Shown in pieces: positions 15,090 through 22,123 of a stretch of DNA of 24,474 nucleotides. The number at the start of each line of letters is the position of its first letter. The first letter of the stretch is position 1. The notes beneath the pieces were generated by a model. It was not told where the DNA came from, ran no database searches, and was given only the letters and a program-made list of their open reading frames with translations. A program made the translations under genes and the position numbers. Where the stretch lies: assembly GCA_946497265.1 (NCBI GenBank), contig CAMMKL010000002.1, positions 1 through 24,474 on the forward strand. The letters run 5' to 3'. The stretch comes from an uncultured Clostridia bacterium (GTDB taxonomy: Bacteria > Bacillota > Clostridia > Oscillospirales > Acutalibacteraceae).

Positions 15090-15317
15090 CAGTGAAACAG
15101 CATTTCCCCTGAAACCGGACGCAATGCGCAGATAGCATACAAAAGAAAGGATGTCTTCGGCACGTTTTCCATACGAAACAGCTTCCGAGCTTCCAGTTGA
15201 TCCGCTTATTCTCAAGATGCCGGTATGCATTTGCTATGGTTTTTGTTTTTATTGTACCGCAACGAGCATAAAAATCGGCTTATTTATCAGAATTTTTATT
15301 CCGTTCACACTTCTTTT
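15090..15317. other. Non-coding gap with a degenerate repeat
   Basis: No gene is supported here. The stretch 15251-15273 matches 15061-15083 at 19 of 23 bases, all four mismatches being transitions. The rest is mixed sequence that becomes T-rich before the Crp/Fnr promoter. Confidence 0.45.
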
Positions 15318-15346
15318 TTGCTTTTGCATAGCGGTTTTGCTATAAT
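15318..15346 (+). promoter_or_regulatory. Promoter of the crp/fnr-trx operon
   Basis: TTGCTT (15318-15323), an exact 17-base spacer ending in TGC, and TATAAT (15341-15346) give a -35 plus an extended -10. This is one of the best promoters in the window. Transcription would start near 15353, ahead of the GGAAAGGGG ribosome site at 15364. Confidence 0.82.
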
Positions 15347-15379
15347 AGTATAGATCCACAAACGGAAAGGGGCGGCTTT

Positions 15380-16057
15380 ATGCTGAATTCTGAAGATCGT
15401 TCTTTCTTATCGGTCAACCTTCCTTTCTGGGAAAAACTGACGGCATCGGAACAAGAGCAAACAGTGGTCTATTCCTACCGTACGCACTACCGTAAAGGCG
15501 TAGAAGTGCTTTCCCCAGGCAAAGAATGCCTAGGCCTGCTTTTGGTGGAGAGCGGCCAGCTGCGCGCCTACATTACGTCTGAGGAAGGAAAACAGATCAC
15601 CCTGTACCGCTTACTTCCGTTGGACGTCTGCATGCTGACAGCTTCCTGTCAGATAAAAAACATGAACTTTGATGTAACCATTGAAACGGAAAAGGAGATC
15701 ACGGCGTTTGTCATCCCAACGTCTTTTTTCCATACGCTTAGCGAAAAGAACAGCGCGGTCAAAAATTTTCAGCTTGAGATGATGGCTGCCCTCTTTTCCG
15801 AAGCGCTTTGGGTGCTGGACCAGTATGTGTTCGGCAGCGCGGCCGAACGGCTGGCAAATTTTTTGCTGGAACACAGCGCCTTGCAAGAATCGGATACGCT
15901 GCGGCTCACGCATGAATACATCGCCAACGACCTCGGCACGGCACGTGAAGTCGTAACCCGCCTGCTTAAGCATTTTTCTTTAAGCGGGCTGATCTCCCTC
16001 TCGCGCGGCTCAGTGACGATTACCGACCGGGCCGGATTGCTTGCGGTAGGCCGCTAG
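15380..16057 (+). CDS. Crp/Fnr-family transcriptional regulator
   Basis: A 225-residue regulator. The N-terminal half is the cyclic-nucleotide-binding-like beta roll (GLLLVESGQLRAYI...GKQITLYRLLPLD). A long helix follows (about 130-165), then a Crp-type winged helix containing HEYIANDLGTAREVVTRLL and a basic wing LISLSRGSVTI. It lacks the N-terminal four-cysteine cluster of oxygen-sensing FNR. It has cysteines C50, C84 and C90, the last two in the segment D-V-C-M-L-T-A-S-C; a similar motif is, as I recall, common in clostridial members, and it could be a thiol switch. It is the first gene of an operon with a thioredoxin-reductase-like protein and thioredoxin, so a role in redox or oxidative-stress control is likely. 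The effector is unknown. Confidence 0.93.
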   Translation: MLNSEDRSFLSVNLPFWEKLTASEQEQTVVYSYRTHYRKGVEVLSPGKECLGLLLVESGQLRAYITSEEGKQITLYRLLPLDVCMLTASCQIKNMNFDVTIETEKEITAFVIPTSFFHTLSEKNSAVKNFQLEMMAALFSEALWVLDQYVFGSAAERLANFLLEHSALQESDTLRLTHEYIANDLGTAREVVTRLLKHFSLSGLISLSRGSVTITDRAGLLAVGR

Positions 16058-16132
16058 AAAATCCGCTTTGTGACTTGGTCACAGAACCGTTTCGGCAAAC
16101 CGCATATACTAAAACCAAAGGAGGCGAAAGCG

Positions 16133-16990
16133 ATGTTTGACGCTATCATAATCGGAAAAGGTCCCGCCGGCATCTCGGCCTCCCTGTATCTCAAACGGGC
16201 TGGGTTCGATGTGCTTGTCATCGGAAAAGACGGCGGGGATCTGGAAAAAACTCAGCGGATTGAAAATTATTATGGCCTGGAGCGCCCGCTTTCTGGAAAA
16301 GAACTGCTCGACCGGGGTGTCGCTCAGGCCCAAGCGCTCGGCATTGAGGTACGCTCCGCAGAAGTAACCGCCATTGAAAAAGAAGCAAACTTTACCGTAC
16401 GCACTGAACAAGGGGTTTCCGAAAGCAAAACCCTTCTTCTGGCGACCGGAAAATCCCGCATCAAGGCCGATATAAAAGGGCTGGAATCCCTGCGCGGCCG
16501 GGGCGTGAGCTTTTGCGCCGTATGCGACGGCTTTTTTTACCGGGGTAAACGGCTGGGTGTAATTGGAAGCGGGGCTTACGCCCTCTCGGAACTTTCCGAA
16601 CTAACCCGTTTTACCAAAGAAATCACCCTGTTTACGAATGGATCTCCCTTGACGGCGCAAACTATCCCGGAAGGGCTTTCCATCGTTCCCGAACCGATTC
16701 TTTCCATTGACGGGACGGACACGGTGGAAGGCGTCACTACCATTGAGCGAACCATTCCCCTAGACGGGGTGTTTGTCGCCATGGGCACCGCGGGAGCTTC
16801 CGATTTTGCCCTCAAGCTGGGCGTTCTCACCAATGGGACCGATCTTGCGGTGGATTCCGACTTTATGACCAACGTCGCCGGGCTGTACGCTGCGGGCGAC
16901 GCAATCGGCGGGTTTTTGCAAATAGCAAAGGCGGTGTCCGACGGCGCGCTGGCGGCAAAAAGTATGATCCGGCGGCTGAAAACACTATAA
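16133..16990 (+). CDS. Thioredoxin-reductase-like FAD flavoprotein, possibly not NADPH-dependent
   Basis: A 285-residue flavoprotein that should reduce the thioredoxin encoded next to it. The start at 16133 (MFDAIIIGKGPAG) is set by AAAGGAGG eight bases upstream; an upstream GTG at 16070 has no ribosome site and adds residues outside the fold. FAD motifs are GKGPAG near the N-terminus and GLYAAGDA near the C-terminus. The redox centre is C128-A-V-C131-D-G, the usual CxxC-D. The second nucleotide motif is G145-S-G-A-Y-A150, but the basic HRRxxxR motif for the NADPH 2'-phosphate is absent; the position reads LFTNGSPLTA. It is also shorter than typical TrxB (about 310). The ferredoxin-dependent flavin thioredoxin reductases of clostridia lack the NADPH motifs, so this may be such an enzyme; NADH use is the alternative. 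Confidence 0.9.
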   Translation: MFDAIIIGKGPAGISASLYLKRAGFDVLVIGKDGGDLEKTQRIENYYGLERPLSGKELLDRGVAQAQALGIEVRSAEVTAIEKEANFTVRTEQGVSESKTLLLATGKSRIKADIKGLESLRGRGVSFCAVCDGFFYRGKRLGVIGSGAYALSELSELTRFTKEITLFTNGSPLTAQTIPEGLSIVPEPILSIDGTDTVEGVTTIERTIPLDGVFVAMGTAGASDFALKLGVLTNGTDLAVDSDFMTNVAGLYAAGDAIGGFLQIAKAVSDGALAAKSMIRRLKTL

Positions 16991-17015
16991 AAACAATTGA
17001 AAGGTGCGATGACGT

Positions 17016-17327
17016 ATGGCTTTAGACATTACAAAAGACAATTTCCAAAAAGAGGTAATCGATTCCGAGGTGCCTGTGCTCCTGGACTTCTGGGCCCCCT
17101 GGTGCGGCCCCTGCCGCATGGTAAGCCCGATTGTGGACGAACTGGCAGAGGAAGTTTCCGGCCAGGCGAAGGTCGGCAAGGTAAACGTTGACGAACAGCA
17201 GGAACTGGCCGCACAGTTCCGGGTGATGAGCATCCCCACCCTGGCGGTCTTAAAAAACGGAAAGCTCACCGCACTGGAAGTCGGCGCGCGGGACAAAGAG
17301 AGTATTAAAAAGCTGTTGGATCTGTGA
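17016..17327 (+). CDS. trxA: Thioredoxin
   Basis: A 103-residue cytoplasmic thiol-disulfide reductant of normal length. It has the classical active site W29-C30-G-P-C33 in LLDFWAPWCGPCRMVSP, the buried D24, and a cis-proline in MSIPTLAVLKNG. AAAGGTG nine bases upstream supports the ATG at 17016. It lies 25 bases after the flavoprotein stop and ends before a strong terminator, so it closes the three-gene redox operon. Confidence 0.97.
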   Translation: MALDITKDNFQKEVIDSEVPVLLDFWAPWCGPCRMVSPIVDELAEEVSGQAKVGKVNVDEQQELAAQFRVMSIPTLAVLKNGKLTALEVGARDKESIKKLLDL

Positions 17328-17350
17328 CCTCCTGAAGCGAACAAAGGGAA

Positions 17351-17394
17351 ATCCCCTGTCCTCCGAAACGGAACAAGACAGGGGATCTTTTTTT
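17351..17394 (+). terminator. Intrinsic terminator of the thioredoxin operon
   Basis: ATCCCCTGTC (17351-17360) pairs with GACAGGGGAT (17377-17386), with an inner TCCG/CGGA stem, followed by CTTTTTTTT. Strong rho-independent terminator. Confidence 0.94.
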
Positions 17395-17438
17395 CATATG
17401 GAGCCTGAAAATCATCTGTTCTAGTGGAGGAGGCCAAA

Positions 17439-17453
17439 CCGCGCACAACGCGG
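17439..17453 (-). terminator. Weak hairpin after the minus-strand operon
   Basis: On the minus strand CCGCG-TTGTG-CGCGG is followed by TTT, five bases after the stop of the last gene. The stem is short and the T-run is only three, so this is tentative. Confidence 0.35.
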
Positions 17454-17457
17454 CAGC

Positions 17458-17850
17458 TTAAAGCGAGAGATCTTTCTTCAGCCTTTCATAATACTCTCCG
17501 TGGTAGTTCTTGACGACATTTTCATGGGAATCAAACACGAACCGGATGCTTCCCCGGAAGTGCTTGCTGTACCGGTTTTCCTCCAGGGCTTCAATATAGG
17601 CTTTGCGGGCTTCCTCGCTCTTGCCGGTTTCCTCATAGCGTTGCACTTCGCTTTCGTACTCATAAAAAACAACGACCTCCAGGCTCCATCGGTATGGGTT
17701 CGGTTCGCTGTAGATGCGCACCATATTGATTTTCTCGGCACGCGCCCATTCCTTGAGCTTTTCCTCCGCGTGTTCTACATACTTCTTTTGTAGATTTTTA
17801 CGTTCTTCCCACTCTTTTTCGGTCTGCTGTTCTTTGCTTTTCTCAAACAT
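17458..17850 (-). CDS. Small charged protein of unknown function
   Basis: 130 residues from the ATG at 17850 (MFEKSKEQQTEKEWEERK). That start overlaps the end of the GNAT gene by eight bases and has GGGAG ten bases upstream; a longer version starting at 17898 would add 16 residues without a better ribosome site. The first 45 residues are a highly charged helix, probably coiled-coil. Then comes a beta-like region (MVRIYSEPNPYRWSLEVVVFYEYES), an acidic helix, and a conserved-looking aromatic end (FRGSIRFVFDSHENVV). No cysteine cluster, signal or membrane segment. I do not recognise the family. The overlap suggests translational coupling to the acetyltransferase. Confidence 0.75.
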   Translation of the reverse strand: MFEKSKEQQTEKEWEERKNLQKKYVEHAEEKLKEWARAEKINMVRIYSEPNPYRWSLEVVVFYEYESEVQRYEETGKSEEARKAYIEALEENRYSKHFRGSIRFVFDSHENVVKNYHGEYYERLKKDLSL

Positions 17851-18322
17851 TGCGGCACATCTCCCGTTCCATAACGAAATTTTCAAGTGTCTGCCCACGC
17901 CGTTTTACCCGCTGCGCATGCAGCATCCGGTAGCCCCGTTTTTCGAAAAAATGCCGTGCCGTCCGGGAAGCTTCCACCCTCAGGCGGGTAACCCCCTCCT
18001 GAGCGGCGGATTGCTCCACTGCTTCGGCAAGCATGGCTGCTATGCCCCGACGCTGATGGGCAGGGGCGACGTACAGGCAGTCAAAATAGCCTTTCTCCCG
18101 GTTGGCAAAGCCCACTGGGACGCCATCCTTTTCCACAACCCAGGTTTCGGTTGTGGAAAACTTCTTTTTCCAGACGTTCTGATCCGGCGTCTCCGGGGCC
18201 CAGGCGTCCAGTTGCTCGGTGGCATAATCAGCGCAGGCCGTACGGTGGACCGATTCATAGAACAGGCGAAGCAGCGCCTCCTGGTCCTGAGGCGAATAAA
18301 GTCGCAGCCGGTACGGCGCCAT
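17843..18322 (-). CDS. GNAT-family N-acetyltransferase
   Basis: 159 residues, cytoplasmic. The acetyl-CoA loop is Q-R-R-G-I-A in LYVAPAHQRRGIAAML, preceded by the GYFDCLYV strand and followed by a long helix and TARHFFEKRGY, a typical GNAT C-terminal fold. The substrate is not evident. The ATG overlaps the permease stop by one base (TAATG), so it is translationally coupled to the ABC exporter genes. It may modify an amine or protein, or provide resistance alongside the exporter; that is inference. Confidence 0.9.
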   Translation of the reverse strand: MAPYRLRLYSPQDQEALLRLFYESVHRTACADYATEQLDAWAPETPDQNVWKKKFSTTETWVVEKDGVPVGFANREKGYFDCLYVAPAHQRRGIAAMLAEAVEQSAAQEGVTRLRVEASRTARHFFEKRGYRMLHAQRVKRRGQTLENFVMEREMCRNV

Positions 18323-19566
18323 TACGTTTTACTCCTTTTTAAGATGCGGAACAGCTCTGAAAGTTTTGGGGGTTTGCCATAGAGCAACACGCCTATTCGG
18401 TAAATCGCCGCGGAGAGGTACCCTACCCCGATGGTGGTCGCGATCAAGATTGCCACCGACAGGATAATCTCCCAGGCGGCCACGCTGCCCATTGCAATCC
18501 GCGTAAACATTGCCATGGGGGAAGTAAAGGGAATATAAGAGCAAGCGATCATGAGCGGACTGTCAAACGTACCTCTGCCCATCGAAGTCATTACCACAAG
18601 GAAAGCGACGACAAAAAGCATGGTGACCGGAAGCACCAGGGTATTGACGTCCTCCGATCGGTTGGCTAGGGAACCAAGCGCCCCAAACAGGAACGCATAG
18701 ATGAAGAAGCCCAGCACAAAGAACAGCAGGGTATACAGCAGCATGGAAAGCGGCATGCCGAAAATGGAGCGGACGATCATATTCCCCTGCCAATAGGAGG
18801 CGTTCAGTTGATAAAACAGGAAACCGGAACCTAAAATCAAGGCCATCTGCAAAAGCCCTGCCGAACCGATGCCCATCACCTTGCCGAACATCAGGCTTTC
18901 GGGCTTTGCCGAAGTAATCAGCAGTTCCATGGCGCGGCTGGATTTTTCCGCCGCTACGCCGGTCGCCACAAACTGGCCGTACAGGATGATGGCGATATAC
19001 AGCAACAGGATCAGGATATAAGTGTAGAAAAAGCTCTGCATCTGGCTGGTGCCGATCACCACAACCTCCGGGGTTGTCTGCGCCGTCAGAACCCCCTGAG
19101 CTTCTTGCTCCGACATACCCGCCTGCTGCATCGCATCTATTTGATATTTGCTGACCAGCACGGCGTCAACCTGCTGCTGCGTGGTATCAAACATCCCCAT
19201 GCTGTCTACGATATAGCGGTAGGAAAGCGGTGTTCGCATCACCAATACCGCCGCGTAGTCCCCTTGCTGTATGGAAGAGCGGAGGCTTTCCTCCGGTTCA
19301 GTCGTTTTTTCCACGGCAAAAGCGGGAAGCGCCTGGGCAAGAAATTCCGCCGTCCCTTGGGTCTGGTCGTTCTCCAACACCGCGATCACCGGCCGGTTTT
19401 CTGCAGAAGCCGGCGTATCTTCCTGCCCGTCCGTGCCGAGCAGGGCCGGCACGGTAAGCACGCCGGCAATGATGACCATAATCGCAATCGTCATGACCAG
19501 GAACACCTTGTTTTTTAGATAGTTCAAAAACTCAAATTTAAAGATTTTGGAAAACTGTTTCATCAA
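18322..19566 (-). CDS. ABC-2 type exporter permease (NatB-like)
   Basis: A 414-residue membrane protein. One N-terminal transmembrane helix (about 21-43) is followed by a large extracytoplasmic domain (about 45-175), then about five helices between 178 and 390. That is the classical layout of NatB/YhaP-type permeases. The helix ILILLLYIAIILYGQFVATGV is followed by AAEKSSRAMELLITSAKPE, the known coupling region. Two in-frame methionines (19566, 19563) open the gene, and either overlaps the ATPase stop, so the two subunits are made together. Family members export sodium, peptides or antibiotics; the substrate here cannot be read from the sequence. Confidence 0.92.
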   Translation of the reverse strand: MMKQFSKIFKFEFLNYLKNKVFLVMTIAIMVIIAGVLTVPALLGTDGQEDTPASAENRPVIAVLENDQTQGTAEFLAQALPAFAVEKTTEPEESLRSSIQQGDYAAVLVMRTPLSYRYIVDSMGMFDTTQQQVDAVLVSKYQIDAMQQAGMSEQEAQGVLTAQTTPEVVVIGTSQMQSFFYTYILILLLYIAIILYGQFVATGVAAEKSSRAMELLITSAKPESLMFGKVMGIGSAGLLQMALILGSGFLFYQLNASYWQGNMIVRSIFGMPLSMLLYTLLFFVLGFFIYAFLFGALGSLANRSEDVNTLVLPVTMLFVVAFLVVMTSMGRGTFDSPLMIACSYIPFTSPMAMFTRIAMGSVAAWEIILSVAILIATTIGVGYLSAAIYRIGVLLYGKPPKLSELFRILKRSKT

Positions 19567-20474
19567 ATCCCCTCCTCGGTATACCGCACAAAGATATCGT
19601 TCAGCGAGGGTTCGTAAACACCAAAACGGTCAAGTTCCAGGTTCGCTTCCGACAAAGCGCGCAGCAAGGCGTTCTTTTGCTCTGGATTCCGCAGGGTGAC
19701 GGGCAGCCCCCCCTGTTGCCGTTCCGTCTTACGGGTAAGCTCGGCGCAGTGTTCTGTTACGAAACGGTTCACACGCTCCAGCTCCGGGGAATCCAGCAGT
19801 ATTTGGCCCCGTCTATTCGCCCGTTTGATATCCCGGAGGCTGCCGTTCAGCACAATGTTGCCTCGGTTCAATATGGCAATTTCATCGCAGAATTCCTCTA
19901 TGTAATTCATCTGATGGCTGGAAAAGAAAACAATTTTGCCTTTCGCGATCTGCTCGCGCACCACATCCTTGAGCAACATGGCGTTCACCGGGTCGAGGCC
20001 GGAAAACGGCTCGTCCAAGATCACGATATCCGGATCGTTGATGAGGGTAACGGCCAGCTGGATTTTCTGCTGGTTGCCTTTGGAAAGGGTTTCCAGCTTT
20101 TTGTTGAGATATTCCTCCATACCCAACCGCTCCAGCAGGGCCTTGGCCTGCCGCTTCGCCTCCGCGGTACGCAGGCCGCGCAGCTCTCCAAAATAAACAA
20201 GCTGTTCGCTGATGACTTTTTTGGGATAGAGGCCGCGTTCCTCAGGCAGATAGCCGATTTTTACACGATTCCGGTCAAACGGTTTGCCATCCAGCAAAAC
20301 CTGGCCGCTGTCGGCCGGAAACACGCCCATGACGATGCGTATAGCGGTGGTTTTTCCCGCGCCGTTTCGGCCCAAAAGCCCCAACGCCCTGCCGCTTTCC
20401 GCCTTCAGGCTGATGCCCCGGAGCACCTGTTTCTCTCCAAAATTCTTAACGATATGGTCTAGCGTCAACTCCAC
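19563..20474 (-). CDS. ABC exporter ATP-binding subunit (NatA-like)
   Basis: 303 residues from a GTG start at 20474, chosen because AAGGAGAG lies eight to nine bases upstream; the open frame extends 36 codons further up but runs through a terminator hairpin. Walker A is G-R-N-G-A-G-K-T (35-42), the signature is LSKGNQQK (130-137), Walker B is DIVILDEP (149-156) and the switch histidine is H187 in FFSSHQM. The C-terminal 80 residues are the usual DUF4162-type tail of drug or sodium exporters. It pairs with the overlapping permease gene. It sits 22 bases after the T-run of the hairpin following the cyclophilin gene, so expression probably depends on read-through or a promoter inside the upstream gene. 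Confidence 0.94.
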   Translation of the reverse strand: MELTLDHIVKNFGEKQVLRGISLKAESGRALGLLGRNGAGKTTAIRIVMGVFPADSGQVLLDGKPFDRNRVKIGYLPEERGLYPKKVISEQLVYFGELRGLRTAEAKRQAKALLERLGMEEYLNKKLETLSKGNQQKIQLAVTLINDPDIVILDEPFSGLDPVNAMLLKDVVREQIAKGKIVFFSSHQMNYIEEFCDEIAILNRGNIVLNGSLRDIKRANRRGQILLDSPELERVNRFVTEHCAELTRKTERQQGGLPVTLRNPEQKNALLRALSEANLELDRFGVYEPSLNDIFVRYTEEGI

Positions 20475-20495
20475 GGTTCTCACTCTCCTTTTTCC

Positions 20496-20523
20496 AAAAA
20501 CAGGCGGAGATATCCCCCGCCTG
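20496..20523 (-). terminator. Intergenic terminator or attenuator after the cyclophilin gene
   Basis: On the minus strand CAGGCGG (20523-20517) pairs with CCGCCTG (20507-20501), followed by TTTTT (20500-20496). It lies between the cyclophilin stop and the ABC ATPase ribosome site, leaving no room for a promoter between them. Confidence 0.82.
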
Positions 20524-20547
20524 CTGTAGCTGTGCATCGGCACATAT

Positions 20548-21066
20548 TTATGCTTTCTCCGGTTCCCCGTATGTTTCCCCAAAGGTATCCACAGTAACCT
20601 TTATCATCTTTTCATCCCGTAAAGGCTTATCCATAAAGTTACGCTTAACGCCCACAATGCGCTCGGCTTCTTTTATCCCTTCGATCACCCTTCCAAACGC
20701 CGCGTACTGGCCGTCCAGATGAGGCGCGTCCTCCACCATGATAAAAAATTGGGAACCGGCGCTGTCGGGATGCTGGGCGCGCGCCATGGAAATCACGCCT
20801 TTTTCGTGTTTCAGATCGTTGCGGAACCCGTTGGCGCTGAATTCCCCTTTGATGCGGTAGCCTGGGCCGCCGGTACCCGTTCCTTCGGGGTCACCGCCCT
20901 GAATCATAAAGCCGGGAATTACGCGGTGAAAAATTACGCCGTCGTAAAAGCCCTTTTGCACCAAGCCGATGAAATTTTTCACCGTGTTCGGGGCGATTTC
21001 GGGGTACAGTTCCACCTTTATGATACCGCCCGTTTCCATTTCAATGGTTACGATAGGATTGCTCAT
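20548..21066 (-). CDS. Peptidyl-prolyl cis-trans isomerase, cyclophilin type
   Basis: 172 residues, cytoplasmic (no signal peptide). Catalyses proline isomerisation in protein folding. Visible cyclophilin landmarks: VKNFIGLV, the F-H-R-V-I catalytic segment with its arginine, GFMIQGGDPEGTGTGGPGY, the SAGSQFFIM strand and HLDGQYAAFGRV. The ATG at 21066 has AGGAGG upstream. It follows the flavodoxin-like gene by 70 bases and is followed by a terminator. The normal bacterial length supports a complete gene. Confidence 0.96.
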   Translation of the reverse strand: MSNPIVTIEMETGGIIKVELYPEIAPNTVKNFIGLVQKGFYDGVIFHRVIPGFMIQGGDPEGTGTGGPGYRIKGEFSANGFRNDLKHEKGVISMARAQHPDSAGSQFFIMVEDAPHLDGQYAAFGRVIEGIKEAERIVGVKRNFMDKPLRDEKMIKVTVDTFGETYGEPEKA

Positions 21067-21136
21067 ACAACTATTTCCTCCTATTGTTCAGCGCGCGGTC
21101 GCGCGCGAAATACCGAATCATTCTCAAGGATTGATT

Positions 21137-21685
21137 TTATTCTCTGCCGGAGCCGGCTTCATCCGACGCCTCCTGCAAGTCGGGTGTAGTTTCTTTTTCC
21201 AGGATAATTTTTCCGTCCTCCTGCATGGCAAAGGACAGCTTACGGGAGACAAAGGCGCGTACCGTATCCTTATCGGCCTTTACCGTAATCACCGAGCGGC
21301 AAAGGCTTTTGGCATTTTCCAGCTCTTCCCGCAGAATTTTGGCCGCTCCGCCCGCCTTACCGCGATAAGTCAGCAACCCATAAGCCTGTTTGCCCTTAAG
21401 GTCATATTCCCGAATAAAATCATACAGCGCCGGCGCCGGGCTGCTCGCCCAAATCGGTCCTGCTACAATCACGCAGTCATATTCAGATACGTCGGCCTGC
21501 ACGGGAAGGATATCCTCATTGTGGCGCTTGCGTGCTTTTATGGCGCCGCGGGTATAGGCGCTGACCATTGTGTAAGGGAATATCTCCTTCATTTCCACAT
21601 AGTCAGCCCCGACGGTCTCGGCCATTGCCTGGGCGATGGCGCGTGTCTTTCCAGTTAAGGAATAACAGACGACTAACGTTTTCAT
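21137..21685 (-). CDS. Flavodoxin-like protein
   Basis: 182 residues. It begins with a Rossmann-like strand VVCYSLTGKTR, whose S-x-T-G-x-T loop binds the FMN phosphate. CVIVAGPIWASSPAPALYDFI is the second FMN-binding stretch typical of the flavodoxin/menaquinone-dependent oxidoreductase family. The last 30 residues are a charged tail. The start overlaps the stop of the preceding gene by four bases (ATGA), so they are coupled. It may be an electron carrier or a small NAD(P)H-flavodoxin oxidoreductase; the partner is not evident. Confidence 0.9.
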   Translation of the reverse strand: MKTLVVCYSLTGKTRAIAQAMAETVGADYVEMKEIFPYTMVSAYTRGAIKARKRHNEDILPVQADVSEYDCVIVAGPIWASSPAPALYDFIREYDLKGKQAYGLLTYRGKAGGAAKILREELENAKSLCRSVITVKADKDTVRAFVSRKLSFAMQEDGKIILEKETTPDLQEASDEAGSGRE

Positions 21686-22086
21686 GGCTTACTCTCCTTG
21701 TTCCAATGATTTTGGGATTCCGGCCGTTTTTCCTTCGTACGGGCAACAAAAACGGCGGTCGGCCCGTCTGCGCCCCCTATGACGGCCACGGCGCCGGCGT
21801 GCCTTTTTCCCTGAATGGTGATTTGCAAAAGCCTGCGCGCCGCCTGTTCGCGGGCACGGCTTTCGTCAATCGCCCTGCATAATAGCTTTGCCGCCTCATC
21901 CGGCGAGGCCTGGCGCAGGTTCCTATAATAATGCTTGCCCAAAGCGATATAGGCACGGTTGATATTCTTTTCTTCCCCGTCAATCACTTTGCGCATGCGG
22001 TTATTATACGCTTTTTTCCGTTCGTATGCAATCACGGCATCCAATGTCCCGGCAAGCACCCGCCCGAACTGTCTCCAAAACTTCAT
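21682..22086 (-). CDS. Small helical protein with a GGADGPT motif
   Basis: 134 residues from the ATG at 22086, supported by GGAGGAG about six bases upstream. Residues 1-95 are mostly basic amphipathic helices (FGRVLAGTLDAVIAYERKK, AKLLCRAIDESRAREQAARRLLQ) with no clear membrane helix. Residues 99-115 carry AVIGGADGPTAVFVA; GGADGPT (104-110) matches a core motif of the beta subunit of sodium-pumping decarboxylases (OadB family), here outside its membrane context. The tail is charged. Automated pipelines may mis-label such proteins as decarboxylase beta subunits, but the rest does not resemble one. Coupled to the downstream flavodoxin gene by a four-base overlap. Function unknown. Confidence 0.82.
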   Translation of the reverse strand: MKFWRQFGRVLAGTLDAVIAYERKKAYNNRMRKVIDGEEKNINRAYIALGKHYYRNLRQASPDEAAKLLCRAIDESRAREQAARRLLQITIQGKRHAGAVAVIGGADGPTAVFVARTKEKRPESQNHWNKESKP

Positions 22087-22123
22087 CTTTTCTCCTCCAA
22101 AGCAAGATTCGGCTTCTTGCGGA

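Noticed and set aside
16070..16132. GTG start for the thioredoxin-reductase-like gene
   Set aside because: No ribosome site; the added residues precede the first FAD strand. The ATG at 16133 has AAAGGAGG.
19677..20462. 261-codon plus-strand open frame opposite the ABC ATPase
   Set aside because: It is antisense to Walker A, signature and Walker B motifs of a clear ABC protein and shows no family feature.
21091..21106. GCGCGC-GGTC-GCGCGC hairpin between cyclophilin and flavodoxin genes
   Set aside because: The stem is perfect but neither strand has a following T-run, so I do not call it a terminator. It may be a random GC palindrome or an RNA-stability element.
21682..22086. Oxaloacetate decarboxylase beta subunit or fragment
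   Set aside because: Only the seven-residue GGADGPT motif and its close flanks match. The rest is soluble and basic, and the gene has its own start, ribosome site and stop, so it is not a truncated OadB.
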